From CALDSL01 sp039810245 (GTDB lineage Bacteria; Chloroflexota; Anaerolineae; Anaerolineales; Anaerolineaceae): 64,000 nt of DNA. The first letter of the stretch is position 1. Every line of letters starts with the position of its first letter. The position numbers were made by a program, and so were the translations under genes. Positions 7,432-15,582 of this stretch are shown piece after piece. The notes beneath the pieces are model-generated. The model did no database searches. It had not been told where the DNA came from and saw nothing but the letters and a program-made list of their open reading frames with translations. Where the stretch lies: the NCBI GenBank assembly GCA_039810245.1, contig JBDHWQ010000001.1:434001-498000 (forward strand). The letters are read 5' to 3'.

Positions 7432-8613
7432 TCAATCAGCCCGGATCTGCGCGAGGAAACTCTCGCCATGGCTGGGCGGCTCAAGCTGGAAAATCTCGGC
7501 CAGCGTGGCGGCCACATCGCTGTATGCGCCGCGGTCGCCCAGGTGCACGTTGGAACGCACGCGCGGACCGAACACCAGCAGCGGCGAGCATTCACGCGAG
7601 TGATCGGTTCCCGGCGTGGTGGGATCCACGCCGTGGTCGGCCACCACCATCACCACATCGTCCGGGCGTAACCGCGCCATGATATCGGGGATACGGCTGT
7701 CGAACGCTTCCAGCGCGTTGGCGTAGCCGCGCGCGTCATTGCGATGGCCGTAGATCATGTCGAACTCGACCAGGTTGGTGAACAACAGTCCCTCGAAGTC
7801 TTTTTCCAAAAATTCAAGCAGTGAGGCGGTGCTGGTCTGATTATCTTCGGAGTGCGCGGTGACGGTGATACCGCGCCCGGCAAACAGATCGTCGATCTTT
7901 CCGGTGGCATACACGCTGCGCCCGCTGGCGATCAACTTGTCCATCATCGTATCCGAGATCGGGTCCAGCGGAAAATCACGCCGGTTGGTGGTGCGCTTGA
8001 AGTTATCGGCGCGCGTGCCCACGAACGGGCGCGCGATCACGCGGCCCACCGCATGCTCGCCGGTGAGCATCCTGCGCGCGATACGGCAGGTTTCATACAG
8101 CCGCTCCAGCGGGATAACCTCTTCGTGCGCGGCGATCTGAAATACGCTGTCGGCAGAGGTGTAAACGATCGGCTTGCCGGTACGCACGTGCTCTTCGCCC
8201 AGCTCTACGAGGATTTCGGTTCCCGAAGCAGGCTTATTGCCAAGCACTTCATAACCGGTCAGGCGTTTGAACTCGTCCAGTACGTCTTGTGGAAAACCAT
8301 CCGGGTAAGTAGGCAGCGCGCGGGTGAGAAAAACGCCCATCAGCTCCCAATGCCCGGTGATCGAATCTTTCCCTACCGAAGTGGGGATCAGCCGTCCGAA
8401 TGCCCCGCCCGGATTATCCACCTTGCGCACGCCTTCCATCGGCGTGATATAACCCCAGCCCAGCTTTTCCAGGTTGGGCATTTTCAACCCATTGACGACG
8501 CTTGCCACGTTGGACAGGGAATTGCTGCCAACATCGCCATAACCCAGCGCATCGGGCGCTTCACCCGCCCCCACACCATCCAGTACAATCACCACCGCCC
8601 GTCGATAACTCAT
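7432..8613 (-). CDS. deoB: Phosphopentomutase
   Basis: A 393-residue cytoplasmic metalloenzyme of the alkaline phosphatase superfamily. It interconverts ribose-1-phosphate or deoxyribose-1-phosphate with the 5-phosphates, linking nucleoside phosphorolysis to the pentose phosphate pathway. Visible motifs are VLDGVGAGEAPDA (Asp12), GKDSITGHWE (residues 82-91), TSADSVFQIAAHEE and VVADHGVDPTTPGTDHS. The residue at the place of the phosphorylated Thr of the Bacillus enzyme appears to be Ser84. The ATG at 8613 lies 11 bases after AAGGA. The gene is transcribed away from a nucleoside hydrolase, in keeping with a nucleoside catabolic locus. Identification is firm. Confidence 0.95.
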   Translation of the reverse strand: MSYRRAVVIVLDGVGAGEAPDALGYGDVGSNSLSNVASVVNGLKMPNLEKLGWGYITPMEGVRKVDNPGGAFGRLIPTSVGKDSITGHWELMGVFLTRALPTYPDGFPQDVLDEFKRLTGYEVLGNKPASGTEILVELGEEHVRTGKPIVYTSADSVFQIAAHEEVIPLERLYETCRIARRMLTGEHAVGRVIARPFVGTRADNFKRTTNRRDFPLDPISDTMMDKLIASGRSVYATGKIDDLFAGRGITVTAHSEDNQTSTASLLEFLEKDFEGLLFTNLVEFDMIYGHRNDARGYANALEAFDSRIPDIMARLRPDDVVMVVADHGVDPTTPGTDHSRECSPLLVFGPRVRSNVHLGDRGAYSDVAATLAEIFQLEPPSHGESFLAQIRAD

Positions 8614-8643
8614 TTTGGCATCCAATCCTTTCCGTTTGGCATT

Positions 8644-8665
8644 CGCGGCCATCCAGAAGGCCGCG
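8644..8665 (-). other. deoB: 5' UTR hairpin of deoB mRNA
   Basis: A 7-bp stem (CGCGGCC / GGCCGCG) with an 8-base loop falls at the predicted 5' end of the deoB transcript, about 30 bases before the ribosome binding site. Such structures can protect mRNA ends. No known riboswitch fits. Confidence 0.4.
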
Positions 8666-8673
8666 CCAACTTT

Positions 8674-8702
8674 ATGATACTATGCCGTGCCAATTTTTCC
8701 AA
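8674..8702 (-). promoter_or_regulatory. deoB: Promoter of deoB
   Basis: On the minus strand TTGGAA (8702-8697) and TATCAT (8679-8674) are 17 bases apart. This is a moderate sigma70 match, back to back with a stronger plus-strand promoter. Confidence 0.5.
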
Positions 8703-8728
8703 ATCACACGCAGGGCAAAAGACTGTGC

Positions 8729-8761
8729 TTGACAATTAAACTGCCTGCCCTATAATGGCAG
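8729..8761 (+). promoter_or_regulatory. Consensus promoter of the nucleoside hydrolase operon
   Basis: TTGACA (8729-8734) and TATAAT (8751-8756), both exact consensus, are separated by 16 bases. The -10 box is flanked by CTGCC (8741-8745) and GGCAG (8757-8761), an inverted repeat that could be an operator covering the -10. Confidence 0.8.
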
Positions 8762-8823
8762 CAACATCAATTCTCGCTCAATTCCCATCATTTGCCTGGC
8801 GCTGCGCCAGCAAGGAGAACTGC

Positions 8824-9750
8824 ATGGTACGCCTGGTTATTGACACCGATCCTGGTGTTGATGATGCCCACGCCATAATGATGGCGATTGCCCACCCGGA
8901 TGTGCGCGTAGAGGCTCTGACGACCGTGGCTGGCAACGTCTCGCTGGAGCATACCACCGCGAACGCGCTCAAAATCCTGGATGTGACCGGTCATAGCCAC
9001 GTGCCGGTTTACGCCGGGGCGCAGCGCGCACTGGTAGCGCGTAACCCGTTTGCCGATTACGTTCACGGGCAGGATGGGCTGGGCGACAGCGGCTGGCCGG
9101 CCTCATCGCGCAGCCCGGAAAAAGAACCCGCCGCGCTGGCGCTGATCCGCATGGCCAATGAAAACCCGGGCGAGCTGACCCTGGCGGCCATTGGGCCGCT
9201 GACCAACCTGGCGCTGGCTGTCAGCCTGGACCCCACGCTGCCGGGCAAGTTCCAGCGGCTGGTGATCATGGGCGGGGCAATCCGCGCGATGGGCAATACC
9301 ACCCCGACCGCCGAGTTCAACATCTACGCCGACCCCGAAGCCGCGGCGATCGTATTTGAAGCCTGGCCTATGTTTACGCTGGTCTCCTGGGAAACCACCA
9401 TGGCACACCCGTTTGATGCGCACCAGGTGCAGCAAATGCTGGCGGTGCAGTCACCGCGCGCCGATTTCTTTCGCAAAATCAGCGCCAATACGCTCAAGTT
9501 CATCCGCGAATACCTGGGGCAGGATATGCTGTTTGGCGCGGACTTCCTGGCGCTGGCCGCCGCTGTCGAGCCGGGGATTGTGACCCGCGCAGAAGAACAT
9601 TTCGTCGAGCTGGAGCTGGGAGGCAGCAAAACACGCGGCCAGACGGTGGTGGATTGGTTCAACCGCCAGGGCAAGCCCGCCAACGCCAGCATCGTCGAGC
9701 AGATGGATGCCGCGCGGCTGTGGGAACTGATGCAGATGGCCCTGCGCTGA
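8824..9750 (+). CDS. Inosine-uridine preferring nucleoside hydrolase family protein
   Basis: A 308-residue hydrolase that splits ribonucleosides into base and ribose. The Ca2+-binding N-terminus IDTDPGVDDA (residues 5-14), AIGPLTNLALA, IMGGAI and AEFNIYADPEAA are all present. The C-terminal region that normally carries a His-Asp pair reads FGADFLALAAA, so the metal-binding Asp stays but the preceding His is Ala. The ATG at 8824 follows AAGGAG at 8812-8817. It heads a short operon with an M20 peptidase and the RarA-like gene, and is divergent from deoB. Family certain; specificity may differ from classical enzymes. Confidence 0.92.
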   Translation: MVRLVIDTDPGVDDAHAIMMAIAHPDVRVEALTTVAGNVSLEHTTANALKILDVTGHSHVPVYAGAQRALVARNPFADYVHGQDGLGDSGWPASSRSPEKEPAALALIRMANENPGELTLAAIGPLTNLALAVSLDPTLPGKFQRLVIMGGAIRAMGNTTPTAEFNIYADPEAAAIVFEAWPMFTLVSWETTMAHPFDAHQVQQMLAVQSPRADFFRKISANTLKFIREYLGQDMLFGADFLALAAAVEPGIVTRAEEHFVELELGGSKTRGQTVVDWFNRQGKPANASIVEQMDAARLWELMQMALR

Positions 9751-9754
9751 CGGT

Positions 9755-10978
9755 ATGAATTCGGGCCAGCTATCCGCGGAAATTTTGGCCCGGGCACGCG
9801 CGCTGCTGCCCGAAATGAGCGCCTTCCTACAAGACCTGGTGCGCATTCCCTCTGTTAACGGGCGAGACCCGGAAACCCCGGTGGCCGAGCGCATCCAGGT
9901 GCAGGCGCGGCAATTAGGGCTGGATGCAGACCTGCTGGGCACGCAGCCCGCCCGCCAGAATGTACTTGCCGGTTGGGGCAGCGGCGCTACCGGTTTCGCG
10001 GTCATCGCGCATATTGACACGGTATCAGAAGGTGCGCCGGAGGCGTGGTCTTCGCCGCCTTTTGCTGCCGACATCCGCGATGGGCGGCTGTACGGACGCG
10101 GCGCCGGGGATAACAAAGCCGGCATCGCTTGCGGGCTGTACACGCTGGCACTGCTGCGCGACAGCGGCGCCCTGCGGCCGGATCAGGCGCGGTTGCTGGT
10201 GGCCGGCGTGGTCGATGAAGAGTCGGGGGCCAGCAGCTCCCTTGGTGTGCGCTATCTGATCGATGAAGGTCACCTGGCCGGGGCACGCGGGGCAATCTAT
10301 GCGTATACCAGCGATATCATCTGCATCGGCCACCGCGGGCTTCTGCGGCTGCGGCTGCGCGCCGAGGGCCAGGGCATTCACACCGGCAGCCCGCAGTGGA
10401 GCCGCGGCGAAGGCGGCGTAAACGCCGTTACTGGGCTTGCGGCGGTCTTGCTGCGGCTGGAAGCGCTGAAACTGCCCGCGCCCGAGCACCCGGCCTTTGC
10501 CGGGATGAACTGCCGTCTGACGCCTGGCACCATTTTCCAAGGCGGCGAGTTTGAAAGTATCGTACCTGCGCACGCCGAAGCTCTGGTAGACGTGCGCCTG
10601 ATGCCCGGCCAGGATGCGCGTGAAGTGATCGCCGCGGTACAGGCCGCGGTGGAAGCCGAGCTGGCGCTGCGCCCCGGGCTGCGAATCGGTATCGAAATTA
10701 AGAATAACCTGCCCGGCGTGGCGCTCGACCCCGGCCACCGATTGGTGCAGTCTGCGCGGCGCTGGACGCGCGAAATTACCGGGCAGGAATGGCCTGTGGC
10801 AGGCGCCGGCCCGGCTAACGAAGGCTATATGCTGATCCAGGCCGGCATCCCCACCCTATGCGGTTTTGGTCCCACCGGCGGCGGCGCGCATGCCCCCGAT
10901 GAGTGGGTGGAACTGGACAGCCTGGCGCGTACCGTCGCCATGTTCGCCGGCATCATCACCGACATGGTACAGGCGTAA
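9755..10978 (+). CDS. M20 family metallopeptidase (ArgE/DapE/LysK-like)
   Basis: A 407-residue zinc peptidase or deacylase. The metal-binding regions are FAVIAHIDTV (His and Asp), YGRGAGDNKAGI, VVDEESGASSS (the Glu pair) and the final GGGAHAPDEWVEL (His). A lid domain is inserted between about residues 190 and 300. Members hydrolyse acylated amino acids or small peptides. The start lies four bases after the hydrolase stop, without a strong ribosome binding site, so coupling is likely. Its place beside nucleoside genes does not explain its substrate. Confidence 0.88.
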   Translation: MNSGQLSAEILARARALLPEMSAFLQDLVRIPSVNGRDPETPVAERIQVQARQLGLDADLLGTQPARQNVLAGWGSGATGFAVIAHIDTVSEGAPEAWSSPPFAADIRDGRLYGRGAGDNKAGIACGLYTLALLRDSGALRPDQARLLVAGVVDEESGASSSLGVRYLIDEGHLAGARGAIYAYTSDIICIGHRGLLRLRLRAEGQGIHTGSPQWSRGEGGVNAVTGLAAVLLRLEALKLPAPEHPAFAGMNCRLTPGTIFQGGEFESIVPAHAEALVDVRLMPGQDAREVIAAVQAAVEAELALRPGLRIGIEIKNNLPGVALDPGHRLVQSARRWTREITGQEWPVAGAGPANEGYMLIQAGIPTLCGFGPTGGGAHAPDEWVELDSLARTVAMFAGIITDMVQA

Positions 10979-11006
10979 ACCAATTTTGTTCTCCAAAGGA
11001 GTTCCT

Positions 11007-11576
11007 ATGGCACTTGCACGCGACCCCTGGGTCTCTGTCCGCACCCGGCACGACTTCCCCGCGGACGAAATCATCTCTGCGCTGCAGAAGGAAGTACGGC
11101 GCGGCCACGCCGAAAACGCGGCGCTGATCGCCTTCGAGATGGCCACCACCAGCCCCGAGCTGGAAACATATCTTTGGAAGCGGCTGCAGGTCATCGCGGT
11201 TGAAGATATCGGCTTTGGTGACCCCACCGCCCCGATCCTGGTGCACACCCTGGCGCAAATGGTCCAGGAGCTCGATCGCCAGGACGGCGAGCGCCTGCTA
11301 TACGCGGTGCATGCGGTGCGCTACCTGTGCGCCGCGCAGAAAGACCGCTCCAGCGATGAGATGATCAACTGGATGATGCGCGCCGTGGAGAATGACGGCC
11401 TACGCCCCACCGTGCCCGAATACGCGCTGGATATGCACACCGCGCGCGGCCAGCAGTTAGGCCGTAAGGTAACCCATTTCATTGAGGAAGCCGCCAAAGT
11501 GGAGCCAGAGTGGGTTGAGCGCGACCGGACGTACCGCGACCGCTTGCTGGAAATGCTGCGCAAGGAAGAGTCGTAA
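11007..11576 (+). CDS. Stand-alone RarA/MgsA C-terminal-like domain protein
   Basis: A 189-residue protein that aligns with the C-terminal helical/tetramerisation part of replication-associated ATPase RarA (MgsA): DEIISALQKEVRRGHAENAA, then RLQVIAVEDIGFGDPTAP, then a helical stretch ending ALDMHTARGQQLGRKV. No AAA+ ATPase part (Walker A, Walker B) is encoded here; upstream is the M20 peptidase. The ATG at 11007 follows AAAGGA, and the gene ends before a strong terminator, so it looks complete rather than broken. It may work with a RarA encoded elsewhere or have its own role. Confidence 0.75.
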   Translation: MALARDPWVSVRTRHDFPADEIISALQKEVRRGHAENAALIAFEMATTSPELETYLWKRLQVIAVEDIGFGDPTAPILVHTLAQMVQELDRQDGERLLYAVHAVRYLCAAQKDRSSDEMINWMMRAVENDGLRPTVPEYALDMHTARGQQLGRKVTHFIEEAAKVEPEWVERDRTYRDRLLEMLRKEES

Positions 11577-11590
11577 CCAACCTGCCTGGA

Positions 11591-11625
11591 ACCGGCTGTG
11601 GAATCATATTCACAGCCGGTTTTTT
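11591..11625 (+). terminator. Rho-independent terminator
   Basis: A 10-bp perfect stem (ACCGGCTGTG / CACAGCCGGT) with a 10-base loop and a run of T after it ends the nucleoside hydrolase, M20 and RarA-like operon. Confidence 0.9.
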
Positions 11626-11667
11626 GGTTATTTTTGTCATATCCTGGTACGCGCTCCCACTTGCGTA

Positions 11668-11695
11668 TTGACAACCGAAAACGGCTTGTTATAAT
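11668..11695 (+). promoter_or_regulatory. Promoter of the FCD-family regulator
   Basis: TTGACA (11668-11673) and TATAAT (11690-11695) match consensus exactly with a 16-base spacer. The predicted start at about 11702 abuts the regulator's own operator. Confidence 0.8.
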
Positions 11696-11703
11696 GTGGC
11701 TAA

Positions 11704-11724
11704 TTGGTCTGACCAGTAGACCAA
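11704..11724. promoter_or_regulatory. FadR/FCD-type operator
   Basis: TGGTCTGACCA at 11705-11715 fits the FadR-subfamily consensus TNGTNNNACNA. It lies inside a larger inverted repeat with arms TTGGTCT (11704-11710) and AGACCAA (11718-11724). Its place directly after the -10 box predicts autorepression. Confidence 0.7.
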
Positions 11725-11749
11725 AACCCCCATCCCAGGAAAAACAGCA

Positions 11750-12493
11750 TTGGAACAAGGCTTTGCACCGGTTGCTCGCAATACGGTAGCGGAAGAGATC
11801 ATCAAACAGATCATCTCGCAGATTAACACGGGCAAGCTCAAACCTGGCTCGCGGCTGCCTTCCGAGCGCGAGCTGATGGAGTTGTTCCAGGTATCTCGCT
11901 CCTCGGTACGAGAAGCCCTGCATTCGTTGAGCATGATCGGCCTGTTGGAAACTTACCCTGGCGCGGGTACGTTCGTCAGCAAGCAGATTACCGATGTGAT
12001 TGCCGGGCGGCTGGAGTGGTCGTTGCTGCTGGGCAATCAGGAGCTGATGGAGCTGATGGAAGTGCGCGAGCCGCTGGAAATCCAGGCCGCAGGCCTGGCT
12101 GCCGAGCGTGCTAGCGCGGAAGATGTGGCCGGGTTCCGCATGGTGATCGAGCGCTACGCTGAGAGCCTGGAAAGCGGTGAAAACATCCATCATTATGAGC
12201 TGCAGGTACATCACACCATCGCGCGCATGGCCGGCAACCCCACCCTGCTGCGCTTTATTGAGACCTTTCAAAACCTGTTACGTGAGTATCGCGAACAGCA
12301 CCGCATTGGTTTCTCCACCGACGCCAGCAGCGTGCAGGAGTATATGGATATCCTGCAGGCCATCGAAGCTGGCGATGGAGATACAGCACGCGCTTGCATG
12401 GCGCGGCACATCCTCAAGAGCAAACGCAATGCCCTGGCAGTCCAGCTTCGTGAAAAATCGCTCAGCGAAGCTCCTGCCGAACAAGAACGCTGA
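11750..12493 (+). CDS. FadR/GntR family transcriptional regulator with FCD domain
   Basis: A 247-residue regulator. Residues 10-75 are the winged helix (GSRLPSERELMELFQVSRSS, then GAGTFVSKQ). Residues 90-235 are an all-helical FCD ligand domain with the metal or ligand residues typical of the group (ELMEVREPLEIQAA, HYELQVHHTIARMAGN, AIEAGDGDTARACMARHI). The start is TTG at 11750, after AGGAAAAA. An exact promoter and an FCD-type operator precede it. It stands 253 bases before the nucleoside uptake operon and is the best candidate for its regulator. I find no second copy of its operator in that 253-base gap. Confidence 0.92.
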   Translation: MEQGFAPVARNTVAEEIIKQIISQINTGKLKPGSRLPSERELMELFQVSRSSVREALHSLSMIGLLETYPGAGTFVSKQITDVIAGRLEWSLLLGNQELMELMEVREPLEIQAAGLAAERASAEDVAGFRMVIERYAESLESGENIHHYELQVHHTIARMAGNPTLLRFIETFQNLLREYREQHRIGFSTDASSVQEYMDILQAIEAGDGDTARACMARHILKSKRNALAVQLREKSLSEAPAEQER

Positions 12494-12746
12494 GGCAAAC
12501 CCTCACGCGGACAGAACAAACGGTTTTTCTCCAGCCTGAACCAGCATCGCAGCCGTGCGGCCCACGGTTTCAACCATATCGACTTCTGACAATTCCCTGC
12601 CGGCCCCAAGTCCCCGGAGTGCCGGGTGTAATCACAAATCACAGATCAGGAGGTCACGGTATCGAATCTATACGACTGGGCAAACCATCCACCGTTCATG
12701 TGTAACACCCACAGTTTGTTCGTTTACCCTGAAAGAAGGAGAGAAA
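12494..12746 (+). other. Leader region of the nucleoside uptake operon
   Basis: A 253-base gap between the FCD regulator and the Bmp lipoprotein. It contains AGGAGG near 12646 without a following usable start and a weak TGT-N4-ACA dyad near 12628. I see no consensus promoter, no FCD operator copy and no known riboswitch, so the operon may be partly read through from the regulator promoter. Confidence 0.4.
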
Positions 12747-13943
12747 ATGTTCAAAAACAGCATTGCCAAGATTTTGGTCGCCGTTCTGCTGCTCGCCCTG
12801 CTGGCCAGCTGCGCCCCGGCTGCCACCACGACCCAGGAAGCCCCCGCCGCCCCTGCAGCGACTGAGGCCCCTGCCGCCGCGCAGCCCACCGCTGCTTCGA
12901 ACCAGAACGTGATGCCCACCAAAGCGCCTGAAGCCGCGACCGAAGTTCCGGCCGTCGAAGGCAAGAAGTTCAAGGTTGCCCTGGTCATCAGCCTGCTCGG
13001 CGACAAGTCGTTCAACGACTCGGCCGCGCGTGGCATCACCTTCGTCAACGAACAGTACCCCGACGTCGAAACCAAGATCATTGAGAACCAGGACGTTGGC
13101 GAGCAGCAGCTTGCCGCCCGCGCCATGGCCGAACAGGGCTATAACCTGGTCATCACCGTGGGCTTCGGCTCGGCCGACTGGACCAACGAGATCGCCAAGG
13201 AATACCCCAACACCAAGTTCGCCATCGTGGACGCTGTGCTCGACGCCCCCAACGGCACCGGCCTGACCTTCCGCGAGGATGAAGGCTCATTCACCGTGGG
13301 TATGGTCGCCGCTATGCTGACCAAGACCAAGAAGGTTGGCTATGTGGGTGGCATGGACGTCCCGCTGCTGCGCCGCTTCGAGCTGGGCTACATCCAGGGC
13401 GTGAAGTATGTTGATCCCACCATCGAAGTTGTCTCCGGTTGGGTTGGCGCGTTCGATGACCCCAACAAGGGTAAGGAACTCGCCCTGACCCAGTACGCCG
13501 AAGGCGTCGACATCATCTACGCCGCCGCCGGCAAGTCGGGCGAAGGCGTGCTCCAGGCTTCGAAGGAAAAGGGCCTGTACTCCATCGGCGTTGACTCCGA
13601 CCAGGACTACATGCAGCCCGGCAACGTCATCACCTCGATGCTCAAGCGCGTCGACCTGGCCGTTCTGGAAGCTGTCAAGGAACTGCGCGATGGCAGCCTG
13701 GCCGGTGGAACCAAGGTCTTCGGCCTCAAGGAAGGCATGGTAGGCTCGACCTTCCTGTATGCGGATGACACCGTCTTCCTGCAGTCCGGCCCCGAAGACA
13801 TGGTCACCAAGGTTAAGACCGACGTAGTTCCCGCCATCAAGGCCGCCACGGAAAAGATCAAGAGTGGCGAGATGTGCGTGAAGGACTTCATGGAGCTGTT
13901 CCCCTGCGACAAACCCGCCGCCGAAGGTGGCATGGGCAAGTAA
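12747..13943 (+). CDS. BMP family nucleoside-binding lipoprotein (ABC importer)
   Basis: The 398-residue substrate-binding component of a nucleoside ABC importer. A signal peptide with lipobox LASC places the lipid-bearing Cys at 22. An Ala/Pro/Thr-rich linker (about 23-70) follows, then the Bmp domain (KFKVALVISLLGDKSFNDSA, GFGSADWTNEIAKEYPNTKF, GMVAAMLTKTKKVGYVGGMD, SGWVGAFDDPNKGKELA). The ATG at 12747 is preceded by AGAAGGAGAG. It is first in the uptake operon and probably the most expressed member. Bmp proteins such as PnrA bind purine nucleosides; the range here is unknown. Confidence 0.93.
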   Translation: MFKNSIAKILVAVLLLALLASCAPAATTTQEAPAAPAATEAPAAAQPTAASNQNVMPTKAPEAATEVPAVEGKKFKVALVISLLGDKSFNDSAARGITFVNEQYPDVETKIIENQDVGEQQLAARAMAEQGYNLVITVGFGSADWTNEIAKEYPNTKFAIVDAVLDAPNGTGLTFREDEGSFTVGMVAAMLTKTKKVGYVGGMDVPLLRRFELGYIQGVKYVDPTIEVVSGWVGAFDDPNKGKELALTQYAEGVDIIYAAAGKSGEGVLQASKEKGLYSIGVDSDQDYMQPGNVITSMLKRVDLAVLEAVKELRDGSLAGGTKVFGLKEGMVGSTFLYADDTVFLQSGPEDMVTKVKTDVVPAIKAATEKIKSGEMCVKDFMELFPCDKPAAEGGMGK

Positions 13944-13957
13944 TTCTATGCGCGTCG

Positions 13958-13985
13958 AGGGGGCAGCCGGAACCGGCTGCCCCCT
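13958..13985 (+). other. Intercistronic hairpin in the nucleoside uptake operon
   Basis: A perfect 13-bp inverted repeat (AGGGGGCAGCCGG / CCGGCTGCCCCCT) separated by AA lies between the binding protein stop and the ATPase start. No T run follows, so it is more likely a processing or stability element, or partial attenuator, that raises binding protein over transporter subunits. Confidence 0.6.
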
Positions 13986-14010
13986 CATGCAACACAACCA
14001 GGAGGCTACT

Positions 14011-15582
14011 GTGGCACTGGCAATTGAAATGATTGGCATTCGCAAGGTTTTCCCCGGCGTAGTGGCCAACGACAACGTGAACTTTTCGGTCGAAGAAGGG
14101 GAGATTCATGCCCTGGTAGGCGAAAATGGCGCCGGCAAAACCACCCTGATGAATGTGCTATACGGCCTGTACCGGGCAGACGGCGGCATGATCAAGATCC
14201 GCGGCAAAGAGGTGAATTTTCATAAAAACGCGGATGCCATCGCCCTGGGGATCGGCATGGTACACCAAAGCTTTAAGCTGGTGCCATCGTTCACCGTAGC
14301 CGAGAACATTACCCTGGGCGCTGAACCTCGGAAGAACGGCGTGTTTATCGATCAAAAAGCGGTGCGTGAAAGCGTGGTTGACATCTCTCAGCGCTTTGGC
14401 CTCGAAGTTGACCCCGATGCGCACGTGCGCGATCTGCCTGTAGGCGTGGAACAGCGCGTGGAAATTTTGAAAGCGCTGTACCGCAGCGCGGACATTCTGA
14501 TTTTGGACGAACCAACCGCCGTTCTGACCCCTCAGGAAACGGATGAGTTGTTTGAGGTAATCCGCTCGCTGGTGAAGGGCGGGAAAACAGTTATTTTTAT
14601 TACGCATAAATTCCGCGAAGTCATGCAGATTTCAGACCGCGTAACCGTGATGCGCGATGGCAAGGTGGTGGCGACAAAAAATACAAAAGACACCAACCCC
14701 ACCGAGCTGGCGCGCATGATGGTGGGTCGCGACGTGCTGCTGCGCGTTAGCAAGACCAAGGCCAACCCCACCAACGTGGTGTTGGAAGTCAAACACCTGA
14801 AAGCACTGGATAACCGCTTCCTGCCTGCCCTGCGCGATGTTTCGCTCACGGTACGCGCGGGAGAGGTGCTGGGCATCGCCGGTGTGGAGGGCAACGGGCA
14901 GCGCGAGCTGGTGGAAGCTATCGTCGGGCTGCGCGAAGTGATTCATGGCAGCATCGAGCTGTACGGCCAGGATATTGCCCATAAAAGCGTGCGCGAGCGG
15001 CGCGACGCGGGCATCGCCTGCGTGCCCGAAGACCGCTACGTGCGTGGCGTAGCCCTGCGCGCTACGCTGGAAGACAACCTGATTGTCGAAAACTACAACC
15101 GCCCGCCGATATCGAAAGGCCAGGTTCTGGACCTGAACCAGATTAAGGATTACTCGCAGCGGCTGATTGAGGAATTTGACGTGCGCACTCCCGGCTCAGC
15201 CGTCCCGGCGTTCACTCTTTCGGGCGGCAACCTGCAAAAAGTGGTGCTGGCGCGCGAGATTGATGCGCGTCCCAAGCTGCTGATCGTGGCGCAGCCTACG
15301 CGCGGTCTGGATGTTGGCTCGATTGAGTTCGTACACCGTACCATCATCAACGCGCGTGATAGCGGCGCTGCGGTGCTGCTGGTTTCCGCCGAGCTGGAAG
15401 AAGTGATGTCACTTAGCGACCGCATCGCCGTGCTGTACGAAGGCGATATTGTCGGCACCATCGACGCGGACAAGGCGACCGAAGAAGGCCTGGGCCTGTG
15501 GATGGCGGGTATTACCGATGGCCACCAATCCCAGGAAGCACGGCCCGCGGTCACCGGAGGTGAGGAGGTTTCCCGTGAGTAG
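14011..15582 (+). CDS. Nucleoside ABC transporter ATP-binding protein (tandem ABC domains)
   Basis: A 523-residue cytoplasmic ATPase with two nucleotide-binding domains in one chain, as in RbsA, MglA and BmpB/NupA. Domain 1 has Walker A GENGAGKTT (37-45), an LPVGVEQRVEI signature and ILDEPTAVLT. Domain 2 has the degenerate P-loop GVEGNGQREL and intact TLSGGNLQKVVLAREI, as expected for this family. I chose the GTG at 14011 because AGGAGG lies at 14000-14005; an upstream ATG at 13987 lacks such a site. Its last codons overlap the first permease start. Confidence 0.93.
   Translation: MALAIEMIGIRKVFPGVVANDNVNFSVEEGEIHALVGENGAGKTTLMNVLYGLYRADGGMIKIRGKEVNFHKNADAIALGIGMVHQSFKLVPSFTVAENITLGAEPRKNGVFIDQKAVRESVVDISQRFGLEVDPDAHVRDLPVGVEQRVEILKALYRSADILILDEPTAVLTPQETDELFEVIRSLVKGGKTVIFITHKFREVMQISDRVTVMRDGKVVATKNTKDTNPTELARMMVGRDVLLRVSKTKANPTNVVLEVKHLKALDNRFLPALRDVSLTVRAGEVLGIAGVEGNGQRELVEAIVGLREVIHGSIELYGQDIAHKSVRERRDAGIACVPEDRYVRGVALRATLEDNLIVENYNRPPISKGQVLDLNQIKDYSQRLIEEFDVRTPGSAVPAFTLSGGNLQKVVLAREIDARPKLLIVAQPTRGLDVGSIEFVHRTIINARDSGAAVLLVSAELEEVMSLSDRIAVLYEGDIVGTIDADKATEEGLGLWMAGITDGHQSQEARPAVTGGEEVSRE

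Noticed and set aside
12494..12746. FCD operator or riboswitch before the nucleoside uptake operon
   Set aside because: I looked for TNGTNNNACNA, a purine riboswitch core and a promoter. Only weak dyads were found, none convincing.
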